From assembly GCF_050589705.1 (NCBI RefSeq), contig NZ_JBNGOT010000004.1, positions 364,975-428,974 of the forward strand: DNA of 64,000 nt. The letters are read 5' to 3'. Positions 18,111 to 27,808 of this stretch are shown here, in pieces. Within the stretch, counting starts at the first letter, position 1. Each line of letters opens with the position of its first letter. The translations under genes and the position numbers were made by a program. Source of the DNA: Sunxiuqinia rutila (GTDB taxonomy: Bacteria; Bacteroidota; Bacteroidia; Bacteroidales; Prolixibacteraceae). The notes below the pieces were generated by a model. The model was not told the origin of the DNA and made no database searches. It saw only the letters and a list, made by a program, of their open reading frames with translations.

Positions 18111-18499
18111 CTGCATCAACCCGCCTATTCAGAAGCTTGAGATGCTATAAAAAGGACCTCTCCAAAACAAAGACATCTCACTCACCTTCTTCACCTTACA
18201 CTAAAAAACATCCCCTTTAACGAAATAGAAACCACTTTAATTCCATTCAAAAAGACAAATTTGTAACAAGAAGCAATATGAGGCTAACCGCCAATAAACC
18301 CCAGAATCCCCTTAACATTTTTATTCATGAAAAGAAATGGTCATTTTTTTTTCATGAACCAAAGCTCAACAAAAGCTACCACACTACCTGTAAAACCAAG
18401 GAAATCAACCTCAAAAACCTTATTTAGACTCGATATAAATTGTGCGATATGGTTAAGTCCATTATTTCGTTTTACTTTTTTTCCCCAATATTGCAGTTG
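18111..18499. other. Intergenic region with an AT-rich hairpin
   Basis: No gene was recognised in these 389 bp. TTCATGAAAA (18324-18333) and TTTTCATGAA (18349-18358) form a perfect 10-bp inverted repeat with a T-rich loop. It could terminate stray transcription between the divergent units. The rest is AT-rich without further recognisable sites. Confidence 0.4.
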
Positions 18500-18590
18500 A
18501 AATTTGAGCGTGTTTATATTATCGTGAAGTGGGATTTGTGTGTAGATAGGTATTAATATTAACAGTAATCAAATTGACTCTTGAAAACAC
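18500..18590 (+). repeat. 90-bp direct repeat, copy 1
   Basis: This begins AAATTTGAGCGTGTTTATAT and ends near TTGACTCTTGAAAAC. It matches 18911-19001 over its whole length with roughly 15 differences and a 1-bp indel. Shared blocks include TGTTTATATTATCGTGAAG, TTAATATTAACA/CTAATATTAACA and AATCAAATTGAC. It precedes about 230 bp that end in a terminator. A duplicated promoter or operator is the simplest reading. Confidence 0.75.
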
Positions 18591-18817
18591 TAGATGTAGA
18601 TTTATCCTTAATTTTCGGCTTGTTTCCTCAAGCCTTGTCACTATTTAACTATCAAAAAAAGTCAGAATCGAATTTGGTTGATGATGTTAAATCCTTTTTT
18701 CTCCTGCCCATAAAGCTATCGCTATTAATGGCAAGAGGAAGGAAGAACTTGACACATGCCTTCCATGGAATCCGCATGCTTCAATAACCAATTGATCATG
18801 ATTTAGCGCAGTGAGCC

Positions 18818-18848
18818 TGAAGCTTTAATTGCTTCAATCTCTTTTTTT
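18818..18848 (+). terminator. Intrinsic terminator between the two repeat copies
   Basis: TGAAGC (18818-18823) pairs with GCTTCA (18831-18836) and is followed by ATCTCTTTTTT. It would end any plus-strand transcript started at repeat copy 1, giving an RNA of roughly 250 nt that covers a 68-codon TTG-started open frame of doubtful coding value. Confidence 0.6.
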
Positions 18849-18910
18849 ACAAAATAGTCTGAAACCTATAGATGCATCAACCATGCATATTACAGCATCA
18901 TACTAATCGT

Positions 18911-19001
18911 AAATTTGAATGTGTTTATATTATCGTGAAGCGGGATTTTGTGTGAGACAGATACTAATATTAACAGAAATCAAATTGACATTTGACAAGA
19001 C
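18911..19001 (+). repeat. 90-bp direct repeat, copy 2
   Basis: This is the second copy of the 18500-18590 element, 411 bp downstream. It stands about 310 bp before the beta-helix gene with no clear terminator in between, so if the element is a promoter this copy drives that gene. The end reads TTGACATTTGACAAG, where GACATTTG matches TAnnTTTG at 6 of 8 positions. Confidence 0.75.
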
Positions 19002-19114
19002 AAAGTAAAATCAAGCAAAGCATTAAATGTTTGAATAGTCAAACACTCTTAACTAACCAGCTTACCAGTCACAAAGGAAAGCTTTATCAACATTATTTTA
19101 AGGGAAACAACAAG

Positions 19115-19300
19115 ATGCTCCTATTGGACTTAAGTCGAGACCAATACGGATCAGTTATGACACTACCTCCAACCCCATGCAGTTATTCGGAATTGGAGAG
19201 AGAGGCATTTATTCATGACGAGTACATTCCTGTATTCAGGACTGACTCATATACAATTATCAGAAATATCAATAAAATTAATCGAATAAGATTATATTAA
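19115..19300 (+). CDS. Possible small leader ORF before the beta-helix gene
   Basis: An open frame ending 11 bp before the beta-helix start. From the ATG at 19115 it encodes 61 residues (MLLLDLSRDQYGSV...), and an AAGGGA stretch lies about 10 nt upstream of that ATG. The frame also extends upstream to a TTG at 18992 inside the direct repeat. No domain, signal peptide or relative is recognised. It could be a translated leader coupled to the large gene, or chance. Confidence 0.25.
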   Translation: MLLLDLSRDQYGSVMTLPPTPCSYSELEREAFIHDEYIPVFRTDSYTIIRNINKINRIRLY

Positions 19301-19311
19301 ACCAGGGAAAG

Positions 19312-22300
19312 ATGAAGAGAGAGATGAGAGACTTAATATTAATCATATTCCTATTATTACCAGCTTCACTAATAGCCCAAAATAGCTATTACGTAAGCAG
19401 CAGCGAAGGAAATGATTCCAATGCCGGTACAAGTGCCGGGCAAGCATGGAAGTCATTGGCTAAAGTTAACAGCTTTAGACCAAGTGCAGGAGACAAAATA
19501 TTATTCAAAAGAGGAGATGAATGGGTAGGCACTCTAGTACCCTCAACATCAGGAAGTGCCGGCAGCCCAATTACCTATGGAGCCTATGGTACTGGTGAAA
19601 AACCAAAAATTTATGGTTCAAAGGAAATAACCGGATGGACAGTTCACTCAGGGAATATTTATAAAGCAAAAGTATCCGAAAATATCAATCAGCTATTTCT
19701 AAATGGAAAGCGGATTCAGCTGGCACGAATGCCCAAATCAGGTTATTACGATGTAACCTCAGTAGCGAGCACGACTTCGTTTAGCTCATCAGATCTTCCA
19801 GGGGGAATAAGTTACGCTGGAGCTAAAGCTATTATACGAACAAACAAATGGGGAATGGCAACCAGAACGGTAACTTCCTCTTCCTCTCAACAGCTAACCA
19901 TAAACTCGGCTCCACAATACACCATAACTAAAGGAGATGGATTCTTTCTTAACAATAAGCTCGAATTCCTTACACAGCCGGGAGAATACTATTACAATTC
20001 ATCAACCCAAACCGTCTATTTATGGACTACTGCTGGCAATAGTCCCGCAAATTATGAGGTAAGAGGTTCCAGCATATCGAACCTTATCACCATGAATAAC
20101 AAGGACTATATCACCATCGAAAATTTAGCATTACTCCAAAGTTCCGGCATTGCCATTAATATGGATTATTGTGATTATTTGACCATTGATCAGGTGGATA
20201 TCATAAATCCGGATTCCAAGGGAACCTATATTAACCATGATACCCATGGTACCTACAAAAATATGCTGATAGAGGGCGCAAACCACATTGCCTTTCACGC
20301 TCAGTTAACGTCCAATTCAAGCATACTTGATAACACCATCACCAACACGGCCCTATTTGATAACTTCGGCCTTTCTGGAATGGGAAATGAGCAGGATGGA
20401 AGGGCAATAACTATCAGTGCTGGTTCAACGAATATTGTCAGGTACAACCGCATTGAGAATGTAGGCTATACAGGAATTAACTGGAACACTCCAAATTCTA
20501 TTATTGACAAAAACTTTATCAACAACAGCTGTTTAGTAAAAGATGATGGAGGAGCTATTTACACGTTTAGTCCAAGTCCAACCAGAGAAGTAGCAGACGG
20601 CTCGGAAGTAACAAACAACATAATTTTGAATACCAGAGGAAACAATGACGGGACCAACTCGGCATACAGCTCTGGTTTTGGGATTTACATGGACAACAAC
20701 ATCAAGAATGTATTAGTCAAAGGAAACACAATTGGATACACCGGATTTGGCTCTATCTATCTACATGAAAACAATAACATCACGGTAGATGGAAACACCA
20801 TTATAGATGGTCTTTACGGTATTTATAGTGATGAAGAAAATGGCAACTGCAACATCATTAATAATACCATTTACGTGTTTGAGAAGAATTTTGAAAAGTA
20901 TTCTGACACAAGGGTTGTTGGTGAGCGCAATGGCGCATCACATACCTACAACAACAACAAATACTATAGCAAGCATAAAACCGGAACATTCAGGAATCAG
21001 GATTCGTATTTGACTTTTTCAAACTGGAAATCCACAACCGGACAGGATGCAAATTCAACTGTTGATGAGACTCCACTTGCTGATGGTGAAGTTGAAGAGT
21101 TGTTCTACAATGACACCAAACAAACCAAAGCCATTAGTTTAGGTTCTTCTCTTTACAGGGATTTAGATGGGAATGAGGTTTCAGGATCAATTAGTTTAGC
21201 TCCTTTTACATCTAAAATTCTTATTAGAACAAAAGGAACTGCAACTGAAAAAGACAATCAAACTCCTGTAATTCAGGATCAATCGTTTGAGATCAACGGA
21301 TCAAAAGCGGCTAATGAGCCCATTGGGCAAATTATGGCCTCCGACCCAGATGCGGATCAAACATTGACTTATACAATTGTCGATGGAAATGCAGGCAACA
21401 TGTTTGCGCTTGATCCATCAACCGGCCTGCTAACGGCTAATAGCGACATCAATGCCACTGTAGATCAAACGATTTTGCTTACTGTTCAAGTAATGGATAA
21501 TGCTTCCACTCCTCTGGCAGCAAGAGCTCAAGTCAGCATTCAAATCAATGCACAAGATATAGCCCCTGCTCCCGATGCAATAGCTCCGACAATAGCATCA
21601 TTTGTTGTTCCGGCAAGCTACAGCACACTGACAGTGCCTGTTTCTGAATTTACGGCCAATGACAATACCGCTGTAACTGGCTTCCTGATTACCGAAACAG
21701 CAACATCACCTGCAGCCACTGCTAGCGGATGGCTGGCGTCTGCACCGGTTTCATATACGCTTTCTGAAGTTGGCTCACATACCCTATATGCCTGGGCCAA
21801 GGATGCTGCCGGCAACGTTTCAGCTTCAAAAAGTCAAGCTGTAAATATCCAGTTACCAGATCTTTCGCCAACCTACTCCGAATACTTATTCGAAGAGGCT
21901 TCAGGAAAAATAGCCATTGACTCGCATGATTCCAACGATGGAACAATTATCAATGAAGAACTAAGAGTCGATGGAATCAATGAAGGAGGGTTACAGCTCA
22001 CCGGAACAGGCTACATCACCATGGGCAACAGCTTTGGTGCAAACGTTCAGGACGAATTAACCTTAAGCGCCTGGATTTTACCTCAATCCAGCTCCAATAT
22101 TTATCAGGGAGTTATCATGCATGGTGGCCCCAGTACTGACTCATACGCCCTGTACATTCACCCTGGCTTACAGAGCATCTCATTTAAAACAAGCGGAACA
22201 ACAAACGCATGGATGAATATCAATGATGTTGCCGAATTGTGGGATGGCAATTGGCACCTGGTCACCGTCACATATGATGGCACCCAAAAAGTACTCTACC

Positions 22301-24630
22301 TGGATGACAAAGTTTTACTTTCAATAGATGCAACGGGAACAATCGAATCAGGCGAAGGCTACAATTTATTGGTGGGAGCTGGAAGAGATGAGGAAAATCC
22401 GTCCTTGCTGTATGAAGGGCTTATGGATGAAGTCCGAATTTACAATTCAGCATTAACAAGCGATGAAGTCAATGACTTATACAATCGGAATAATACCGCC
22501 TTGAATCAGATGCCTGTAATCCAATCTCAATCGTTTGAAATTAACGAGCCTAAAAATGCCAATGATATAATTGGGCAACTTCAGGCAAGCGATCCGGATG
22601 ACGGACAAACGCTTAGCTTTGCCATTACGGCCGGCAATGCGGAAGGGTTATTTTCAATTGATCCGGCAACCGGAGAGATTATTGCCAATGCAAATATTCC
22701 GGCAAGCGAAGACCAAGTTTACACCCTGGAGGTGAAAGTAACCGATAATCATCCGGAGCCACTTTCTGCCACTGCAAGTGTAACAATCACTATTCATTCA
22801 TCACAAGTCAATCAGGCTCCTGTAGCCCAAAACCTTTTGGTTAATGTGGAAGGAAATATAGTGGTCAACGATTTGATTGGAAAAATCATTGCTTCTGACC
22901 CCAACGAAGGTCAACAACTGAGCTATCGTATCGTACAGGGAAATGAGGCTGGCTTATTTTCAATCAATCAGGCAACCGGAGAAATCTTGGCTGCTGTTGA
23001 TTACCTCACAACTACAGATCAGTCTATTGTACTGGGAATTGAAGTGAAAGACAATGCGAGCGAACCACTGGCGATCAACGTTACCGCAACAATTAACATT
23101 CTTGGAATTTCGCTGAATCACAGCCCGGTTATCGATGACCAAATGGTAGAGATACCAACAGACATCGTAAGCAATGACCTGATTTTAGAAGTTATTGCAA
23201 CAGATCCTGATGCAGGTGATCAGCTTACCTATTCGATTGTTCAAGGCAATGAAGCCGGCTTGTTCAGAATTGATCCTAAAACCGGTGAAATTTTTGCCAA
23301 CACCACAATTGAAAAAGACCGTGATCAAACCTTTTCACTGATCGTTCAGGTTACTGATGATGCAAGCAATTCGTTGTCAGCACAGGCCAACATCACCATT
23401 ATCAGTCTAAAAATTGCAGCGATCAACCAAAGTCCGGTAGCACAGAACCTTAATGTTCAGCTTGAAGGAAACATCAAAGTAAATGATTTGATTGGTGAAG
23501 TTCTTGCTTCAGATCCCGATGAAGGTCAGCAATTGTCGTATCGTATTGTTGAAGGAAATGCGAATGGACTATTCAGCATTGATGAGACCAGTGGTGTGAT
23601 AGTTGCAGCCGCAGATATTTTAACAACAAGTGATCAAACCATCATTCTGACCGTTGAAGTGAAGGATAATGCTTCAACTCCGCTTTCAGCCACTGCGCAG
23701 GTAACTATTCAGATTACCGGTGTACAGCTGAATCAAAGCCCGGTGGTTCATGACCAAAGCTTTGAGCTGCGCAAAAATAACAAAGTGGGCGACTTGATTG
23801 GCCAGATCATTGCTACCGATCCGGATCCCGAGCAACAGCTAACGTTCTCTATCTTATCCGGCAACGAAGAAGGGATATTCGCGATAAACCCACAAACCGG
23901 TGAAATCTATATCGCCAATGCTTTTGAGGCTACCGCTTCAGAAACAATCAACCTGTTGGTTGTTGTAACCGACAATGGCACCATTCCACTGACAACCAAT
24001 GCGAATATCACCATTCAAGTCATCATAAACGGAAAAATTGTCAAAGGCGAAGTGAATCCTAACAAGCCCAACCGGGTCATTCTATCGTATAGCGAGACTA
24101 TTAAGTCAGAAAATCTGAAGAACGAACAAATCCATTCTGATTTCATTTTCAGTGATGGCAGATCGGTTCAGAAAATAACTGTTAACAACAACGAAATTCA
24201 CCTGGACCTTGATTCAGATTACCAGTACGATGATGAAATTATTATAAGCTACAGCAGGGGAGCTACTCCCATTCTGGACATCGCGGGCAACGAATTGGAA
24301 TCATTTGATAACTACTTCGTTGTGAATAACCTTCAGATGGATTCTGGAATTGGCGGCGACCTTGACCCAACAGCTGATGCATTGAAAGCCTCTGTTTACC
24401 CAAATCCATCGGATGGACAAATCAATATCAAAGCAGAGAATTTGTCGGGTGATGATTGTGAAGTATTTGTTTTCAGCATGACCGGTAACCTGGTTATTAA
24501 AAAGTTACTTGCTGCTTCTTTCGGTTCGATGGAAGAAAAGCTCAACCTTTCTCAACTGCGAAAGGGAACTTACATCATCAAACTCGTCTCAAAAAGACAA
24601 ACATTTCAAGATAAGATCGTTATCATGTAG
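19312..24630 (+). CDS. Secreted multidomain beta-helix / LamG / cadherin-repeat protein with T9SS sorting domain
   Basis: 1772 residues, start chosen at the ATG 8 nt after AGGGAAAG. Signal peptide (LILIIFLLLPASLIAQ); right-handed parallel beta-helix at about 25-640 (YYVSSSEGNDSNAGT start, many NNxI/GNTI rungs); cadherin-like repeat at 649-746 (ASDPDADQTLTYTI); an Ig-like linker to about 850 (AKDAAGNVSAS); LamG/concanavalin domain at about 856-1060; five cadherin-like repeats of about 100 residues from 1064 to 1575 (VNDLIG, SDPDEGQQLSYRI, GLFSID, TGEI); a Big/SwmB-like segment (NRVILSYSE); and a type IX secretion sorting domain from about 1693 (VYPNPSDGQI, KGTYIIKL). The beta-helix fold is used by polysaccharide lyases and depolymerases, LamG by carbohydrate binding. 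Lying between the two polysaccharide operons, it may process or anchor the polymer; no lyase family or active site could be assigned. Confidence 0.88.
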   Translation: MKREMRDLILIIFLLLPASLIAQNSYYVSSSEGNDSNAGTSAGQAWKSLAKVNSFRPSAGDKILFKRGDEWVGTLVPSTSGSAGSPITYGAYGTGEKPKIYGSKEITGWTVHSGNIYKAKVSENINQLFLNGKRIQLARMPKSGYYDVTSVASTTSFSSSDLPGGISYAGAKAIIRTNKWGMATRTVTSSSSQQLTINSAPQYTITKGDGFFLNNKLEFLTQPGEYYYNSSTQTVYLWTTAGNSPANYEVRGSSISNLITMNNKDYITIENLALLQSSGIAINMDYCDYLTIDQVDIINPDSKGTYINHDTHGTYKNMLIEGANHIAFHAQLTSNSSILDNTITNTALFDNFGLSGMGNEQDGRAITISAGSTNIVRYNRIENVGYTGINWNTPNSIIDKNFINNSCLVKDDGGAIYTFSPSPTREVADGSEVTNNIILNTRGNNDGTNSAYSSGFGIYMDNNIKNVLVKGNTIGYTGFGSIYLHENNNITVDGNTIIDGLYGIYSDEENGNCNIINNTIYVFEKNFEKYSDTRVVGERNGASHTYNNNKYYSKHKTGTFRNQDSYLTFSNWKSTTGQDANSTVDETPLADGEVEELFYNDTKQTKAISLGSSLYRDLDGNEVSGSISLAPFTSKILIRTKGTATEKDNQTPVIQDQSFEINGSKAANEPIGQIMASDPDADQTLTYTIVDGNAGNMFALDPSTGLLTANSDINATVDQTILLTVQVMDNASTPLAARAQVSIQINAQDIAPAPDAIAPTIASFVVPASYSTLTVPVSEFTANDNTAVTGFLITETATSPAATASGWLASAPVSYTLSEVGSHTLYAWAKDAAGNVSASKSQAVNIQLPDLSPTYSEYLFEEASGKIAIDSHDSNDGTIINEELRVDGINEGGLQLTGTGYITMGNSFGANVQDELTLSAWILPQSSSNIYQGVIMHGGPSTDSYALYIHPGLQSISFKTSGTTNAWMNINDVAELWDGNWHLVTVTYDGTQKVLYLDDKVLLSIDATGTIESGEGYNLLVGAGRDEENPSLLYEGLMDEVRIYNSALTSDEVNDLYNRNNTALNQMPVIQSQSFEINEPKNANDIIGQLQASDPDDGQTLSFAITAGNAEGLFSIDPATGEIIANANIPASEDQVYTLEVKVTDNHPEPLSATASVTITIHSSQVNQAPVAQNLLVNVEGNIVVNDLIGKIIASDPNEGQQLSYRIVQGNEAGLFSINQATGEILAAVDYLTTTDQSIVLGIEVKDNASEPLAINVTATINILGISLNHSPVIDDQMVEIPTDIVSNDLILEVIATDPDAGDQLTYSIVQGNEAGLFRIDPKTGEIFANTTIEKDRDQTFSLIVQVTDDASNSLSAQANITIISLKIAAINQSPVAQNLNVQLEGNIKVNDLIGEVLASDPDEGQQLSYRIVEGNANGLFSIDETSGVIVAAADILTTSDQTIILTVEVKDNASTPLSATAQVTIQITGVQLNQSPVVHDQSFELRKNNKVGDLIGQIIATDPDPEQQLTFSILSGNEEGIFAINPQTGEIYIANAFEATASETINLLVVVTDNGTIPLTTNANITIQVIINGKIVKGEVNPNKPNRVILSYSETIKSENLKNEQIHSDFIFSDGRSVQKITVNNNEIHLDLDSDYQYDDEIIISYSRGATPILDIAGNELESFDNYFVVNNLQMDSGIGGDLDPTADALKASVYPNPSDGQINIKAENLSGDDCEVFVFSMTGNLVIKKLLAASFGSMEEKLNLSQLRKGTYIIKLVSKRQTFQDKIVIM

Positions 24631-24668
24631 ATTTGAGTGTAATCCACATTTCGATTTGAATCTTTAAT

Positions 24669-24706
24669 ACAAGTCCCGCTCCAGCATGTTTTGGATCGGG
24701 ACTTGT
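24669..24706. terminator. Bidirectional terminator between beta-helix and GT26 genes
   Basis: ACAAGTCCCG (24669-24678) pairs perfectly with CGGGACTTGT (24697-24706) and is followed by TCTTTAAG. The genes on both sides converge on it. Confidence 0.8.
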
Positions 24707-24741
24707 TCTTTAAGATATTATGCGATTTACTCCCGAACTGA

Positions 24742-25521
24742 CTATGCCGGTCGGTTTGGAGTGTAATTCTGCAGTTGGCTTTGCTCCCCATTTTTGGCAA
24801 GGCCATATTTATGCCGAAACACATCAATAAAAAAAACCGGGGTTGACAGCAGATACCTTCGCCACATGCGTTTAGGCTCTTTAAGCAGCCGTCCCAGCCA
24901 CTCCAGCTTCATATCAATCATCCACTTTGGAGGTCGCTCCGATGTCCCGGCATAAAAGTCAAAAACAGCACCTATAGAGCAGGTAATCCGGGCATCAAGC
25001 TTTTCCTTGTTTTCATGCACCCACTTCTCCTGTTTGGGGGCTGTCATACCCACAAATAAAACATCCGGACAAAACAGATTTACCTGCTCGCACATCAACC
25101 GGCTATCTTCTTCTGAGAAAACGGGCTTATAGGGAGGCGAGAAACTTCCAACCCGAACATGTGGAAATTCAGTTTCTAATTTTTCCTTGATCCTTTTTAG
25201 CGTATCAGGCATCGCCCCCAAAAAGAAGCAGGAGCCATTCTGTTGTTCAAGTAAATTCATTAAATGCAAAAACACATCATAGCCGGCAATCTTTTTAATC
25301 CTTTTCCCTTCTAGAATTTTAGCTCCCATAACAACACTAATCCCGTCCGGTAACAGAATATCAGAGGTCCGTAAAGCATGACTAAAAATTTTGTCTTTTT
25401 TAGCAACAGTATAGGAGTGCCCGTTTAAGGTATTGATAATCAATTTCCGGTTTTGGGGCATCGCTGATAAATCCTGACAATAAACCGGATAGCCCAGAAG
25501 TGGAAAACTAGCTGTTTTCAT
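24742..25521 (-). CDS. WecG/TagA/CpsF-family glycosyltransferase (GT26)
   Basis: 259 residues, the usual size for GT26. LLPDGISVVMGAKIL, AGYDVFLHLM, FLGAMPDTLKRI and GMTAPKQEKWVHEN are the family signatures, with IGAVFDFYAGT following. It transfers UDP-linked sugars (for example ManNAcA or GlcNAc-type) to lipid-linked intermediates on the cytoplasmic face. The C-terminus is basic and amphipathic (LEWLGRLLKEPKRMWRRY), a membrane-docking feature of this family. It is the last gene of the second operon and ends at the convergent terminator. Confidence 0.92.
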   Translation of the reverse strand: MKTASFPLLGYPVYCQDLSAMPQNRKLIINTLNGHSYTVAKKDKIFSHALRTSDILLPDGISVVMGAKILEGKRIKKIAGYDVFLHLMNLLEQQNGSCFFLGAMPDTLKRIKEKLETEFPHVRVGSFSPPYKPVFSEEDSRLMCEQVNLFCPDVLFVGMTAPKQEKWVHENKEKLDARITCSIGAVFDFYAGTSERPPKWMIDMKLEWLGRLLKEPKRMWRRYLLSTPVFFIDVFRHKYGLAKNGEQSQLQNYTPNRPA

Positions 25522-25569
25522 GATAAAGTAAGATTAAGGTATTCTTCGCAAATAACTAAAAGTCATATT

Positions 25570-26703
25570 TTAGACTACAATTCTTCGGGCAGTACTTTTT
25601 GCTTCTGTCACCTGCTTGATGATCTGAGATAGTTTACGTTCAAAGGTGTTCAACTTAAAGTTCTCCTCATACCGTTGCCGCCCTGCTTTCCCCATAGACA
25701 CCCGCACATCTGGATTCTGAATTAGAAACTTAAGTTTAGTCGCAACTTGTTCTGCACTTCGTTGAGGAACTAAAAAGCCAGTCTTTGAATCCTCAACAAT
25801 ATCAGCAATTCCCCCTTCAGGCGTTGAAACCACAGGCAGACCATGCTGCATTGCTTCCAACAACACTAAAGGAAAACACTCATTCGGATAATAAGTAGGA
25901 AAAGCAAATATATCAGCCTCTTTAAAGGCTCTGTTCTTCTCTTCTCCAAACTTTTTACCAAGATACCGTACCGTATCTAGTCCAAGCTCTCTGGCCTTTG
26001 CCTCGAATTGTTCAGCGGAGATATCTCCTTCTCCCCCAATAAAATCAATACTAACCTGAATATCCCCTTCCTTCAAAATTTTGCACGCTTCAAGCAAAAT
26101 ATAAACCCCCTTTGTTTCAATCAAATTAGAAAGAAATAAAATCTTCACCAATCCAGCCTCTGAGAAACGGTTCAACTTTGCTTCTCCAGTCTTTTCAGGA
26201 ATACCATTGGCACAAACATGAACATTTTCCGGCAGGACATAAGCTTCAACATCAGCATAAAGAAACTTCGATAGAAGAATCACTTCAGCATCCCAAAAAA
26301 CAAATTCATAAAGCTTCTTATTAAACCAGGATTTATCGTGCTGCACCACTCCTTTATTATGCAAATGAAAAATTCGCTTTACCCTAAACGTCCTGATCAG
26401 TACTACCAGGATAACGTCTCTATAAAATGCGAATCCAGTGGTTGTCAATGCCAAATAGCACAAATCAGGCTTATAGTAAATTAGTTCTTTTAATAATCGA
26501 TAAAAAAGGATGAAGACTCCTACAATTTTTTGGAGACTGGCTTTTCCTGAATAGCGGACTTCCTTTGAGGCTAATAAGTTTACGTACCTGGAAACAAACG
26601 CTTGATTAATCAACTCACTTTCCTTAATATATTTTCCAACCATAGATGACCCATGAACTGGAGGTGGAATATGTAGCAGAAAAAGAACTTTTTTATTCGC
26701 CAT
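25570..26703 (-). CDS. Glycosyltransferase family 4
   Basis: 377 residues starting MANKKVLFLLHIPPPVHG at the ATG at 26703, the second of two possible starts. GT-B fold: the N-terminal domain has the glycine-poor acceptor loop (PPPVHGSSMVGK). The C-terminal domain shows KILFLSNLIETKGVYILLEA, IDFIGGEGD, and the donor-site EADIFAFPTYYPNECFPLVLLEAMQHGLP block (seen as E-x7-E). GGIADIV and NPDVRVSMGKAGRQRYEENF finish the GT4 pattern. It would add one sugar to the undecaprenyl-linked repeat unit. Donor and linkage are not predictable. Confidence 0.9.
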   Translation of the reverse strand: MANKKVLFLLHIPPPVHGSSMVGKYIKESELINQAFVSRYVNLLASKEVRYSGKASLQKIVGVFILFYRLLKELIYYKPDLCYLALTTTGFAFYRDVILVVLIRTFRVKRIFHLHNKGVVQHDKSWFNKKLYEFVFWDAEVILLSKFLYADVEAYVLPENVHVCANGIPEKTGEAKLNRFSEAGLVKILFLSNLIETKGVYILLEACKILKEGDIQVSIDFIGGEGDISAEQFEAKARELGLDTVRYLGKKFGEEKNRAFKEADIFAFPTYYPNECFPLVLLEAMQHGLPVVSTPEGGIADIVEDSKTGFLVPQRSAEQVATKLKFLIQNPDVRVSMGKAGRQRYEENFKLNTFERKLSQIIKQVTEAKSTARRIVV

Positions 26704-26720
26704 AATCAATAACACTCAGA

Positions 26721-27797
26721 TTAACTATTCGCCTCAATAGCCTGATCAACAAACTGGTAATGTTTTTTACTTTCCTCCTTTAAAGAGTGTAATTTATCCA
26801 TATCACATACCTGATTGATGTCAATTCGAAAATTATTATCAAAATATTCATTCGCTATTTCTTGAAGACTCATTTTCCCATGGAGTATGGCATGTTCAGC
26901 CCCCAGTTCCTTTAATTGTGCCAGCGTTTTCTTTTTAGCCTTAAAACTTAGAAACGGAGTCCCCAATGACAAGGCTGTAAGCCCAACATGCAACTTGGAG
27001 GATATGACAAAGTCTAATGAGGCTAGAAAGGTTAAAGTCTCTTCAATATTTGCATACTGATAGATCTTTACATTTTCAGATAATTCGTCCGGCAAATATT
27101 CGTAATCAACCGGATAATTTTCTAAATGTGTCTTGATAAAAAACAATTTAATATTAGAGTTCTTATTCGCCAGATCAATTAATTCCTGACACCAGGTTTC
27201 ATCCTTTAGACTCTTGGATAGCAAGTTTAGTCCAATCCATGTTTCATTATTCTTTGATTTTAGAAGTCTATCAGGATTAACTCTAAACTGATTTGCAGTA
27301 CCCAATAGAATATCAGGAATGTATGTATACTCTTTCCCCAGCGTTTTTGTTAGCATAAGATCACCTTTGAGTCTCAAGGTTCCATTACAGGCAAATGAAC
27401 TTGAAAAAAACTTCTTACGTTGCCTGGGTAGATTGGAGTCACCATTGCCATTTCCTCCAATTGAAATGGGATAAACATTCTTTTTATAACGATCCAAAGC
27501 TTCATTGAACTCCTTAAAGTCACGTTCAAAGCTGCGAGCTACAGGACTTAAAAATTGTCTCAAAAAGGAATCGACAACCAGCATTCCTCCGCCTCCAATA
27601 AATAAAAAATCAACTTTTTCTACCAGTTTAAGTACGGAATTCTCCACTTCGATATTAAATAAACTGGCCAGCACATAATCTAATCGATAAACTATTGGCT
27701 GGTGTCCTTTTCTTTTCAGATAGTTCGCGATTGACACAGCCATTAGGTCGTCTCCAAAATTGCCGTAGCAATAGTTTCCCCATATACCAATTTTCAT
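26721..27797 (-). CDS. Polysaccharide pyruvyl transferase family protein (second of two)
   Basis: 358 residues with the CsaB/PssM/WcaK-type N-terminal motif GNYCYGNFGDDLMAVSI, GGGGMLV, and a C-terminal SSKLHVGLTALSLGTPFLSF block that binds phosphoenolpyruvate in the family. These enzymes add a pyruvate ketal to a sugar, giving a negative charge. It shares its operon with another family member at 34528-35640 but is clearly diverged from it. It is 17 bp from the GT4 start below and 11 bp from the gene above. Some family members have other roles, so the reaction is inferred. Confidence 0.85.
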   Translation of the reverse strand: MKIGIWGNYCYGNFGDDLMAVSIANYLKRKGHQPIVYRLDYVLASLFNIEVENSVLKLVEKVDFLFIGGGGMLVVDSFLRQFLSPVARSFERDFKEFNEALDRYKKNVYPISIGGNGNGDSNLPRQRKKFFSSSFACNGTLRLKGDLMLTKTLGKEYTYIPDILLGTANQFRVNPDRLLKSKNNETWIGLNLLSKSLKDETWCQELIDLANKNSNIKLFFIKTHLENYPVDYEYLPDELSENVKIYQYANIEETLTFLASLDFVISSKLHVGLTALSLGTPFLSFKAKKKTLAQLKELGAEHAILHGKMSLQEIANEYFDNNFRIDINQVCDMDKLHSLKEESKKHYQFVDQAIEANS

Positions 27798-27808
27798 AAA
27801 AAATAGTT

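Noticed and set aside
18581..18787. 68-codon plus-strand open frame between the two 90-bp repeats
   Set aside because: It starts at a TTG inside the repeat, has no ribosome binding site, signal or domain, and ends before a terminator. A non-coding RNA or nothing is more likely.
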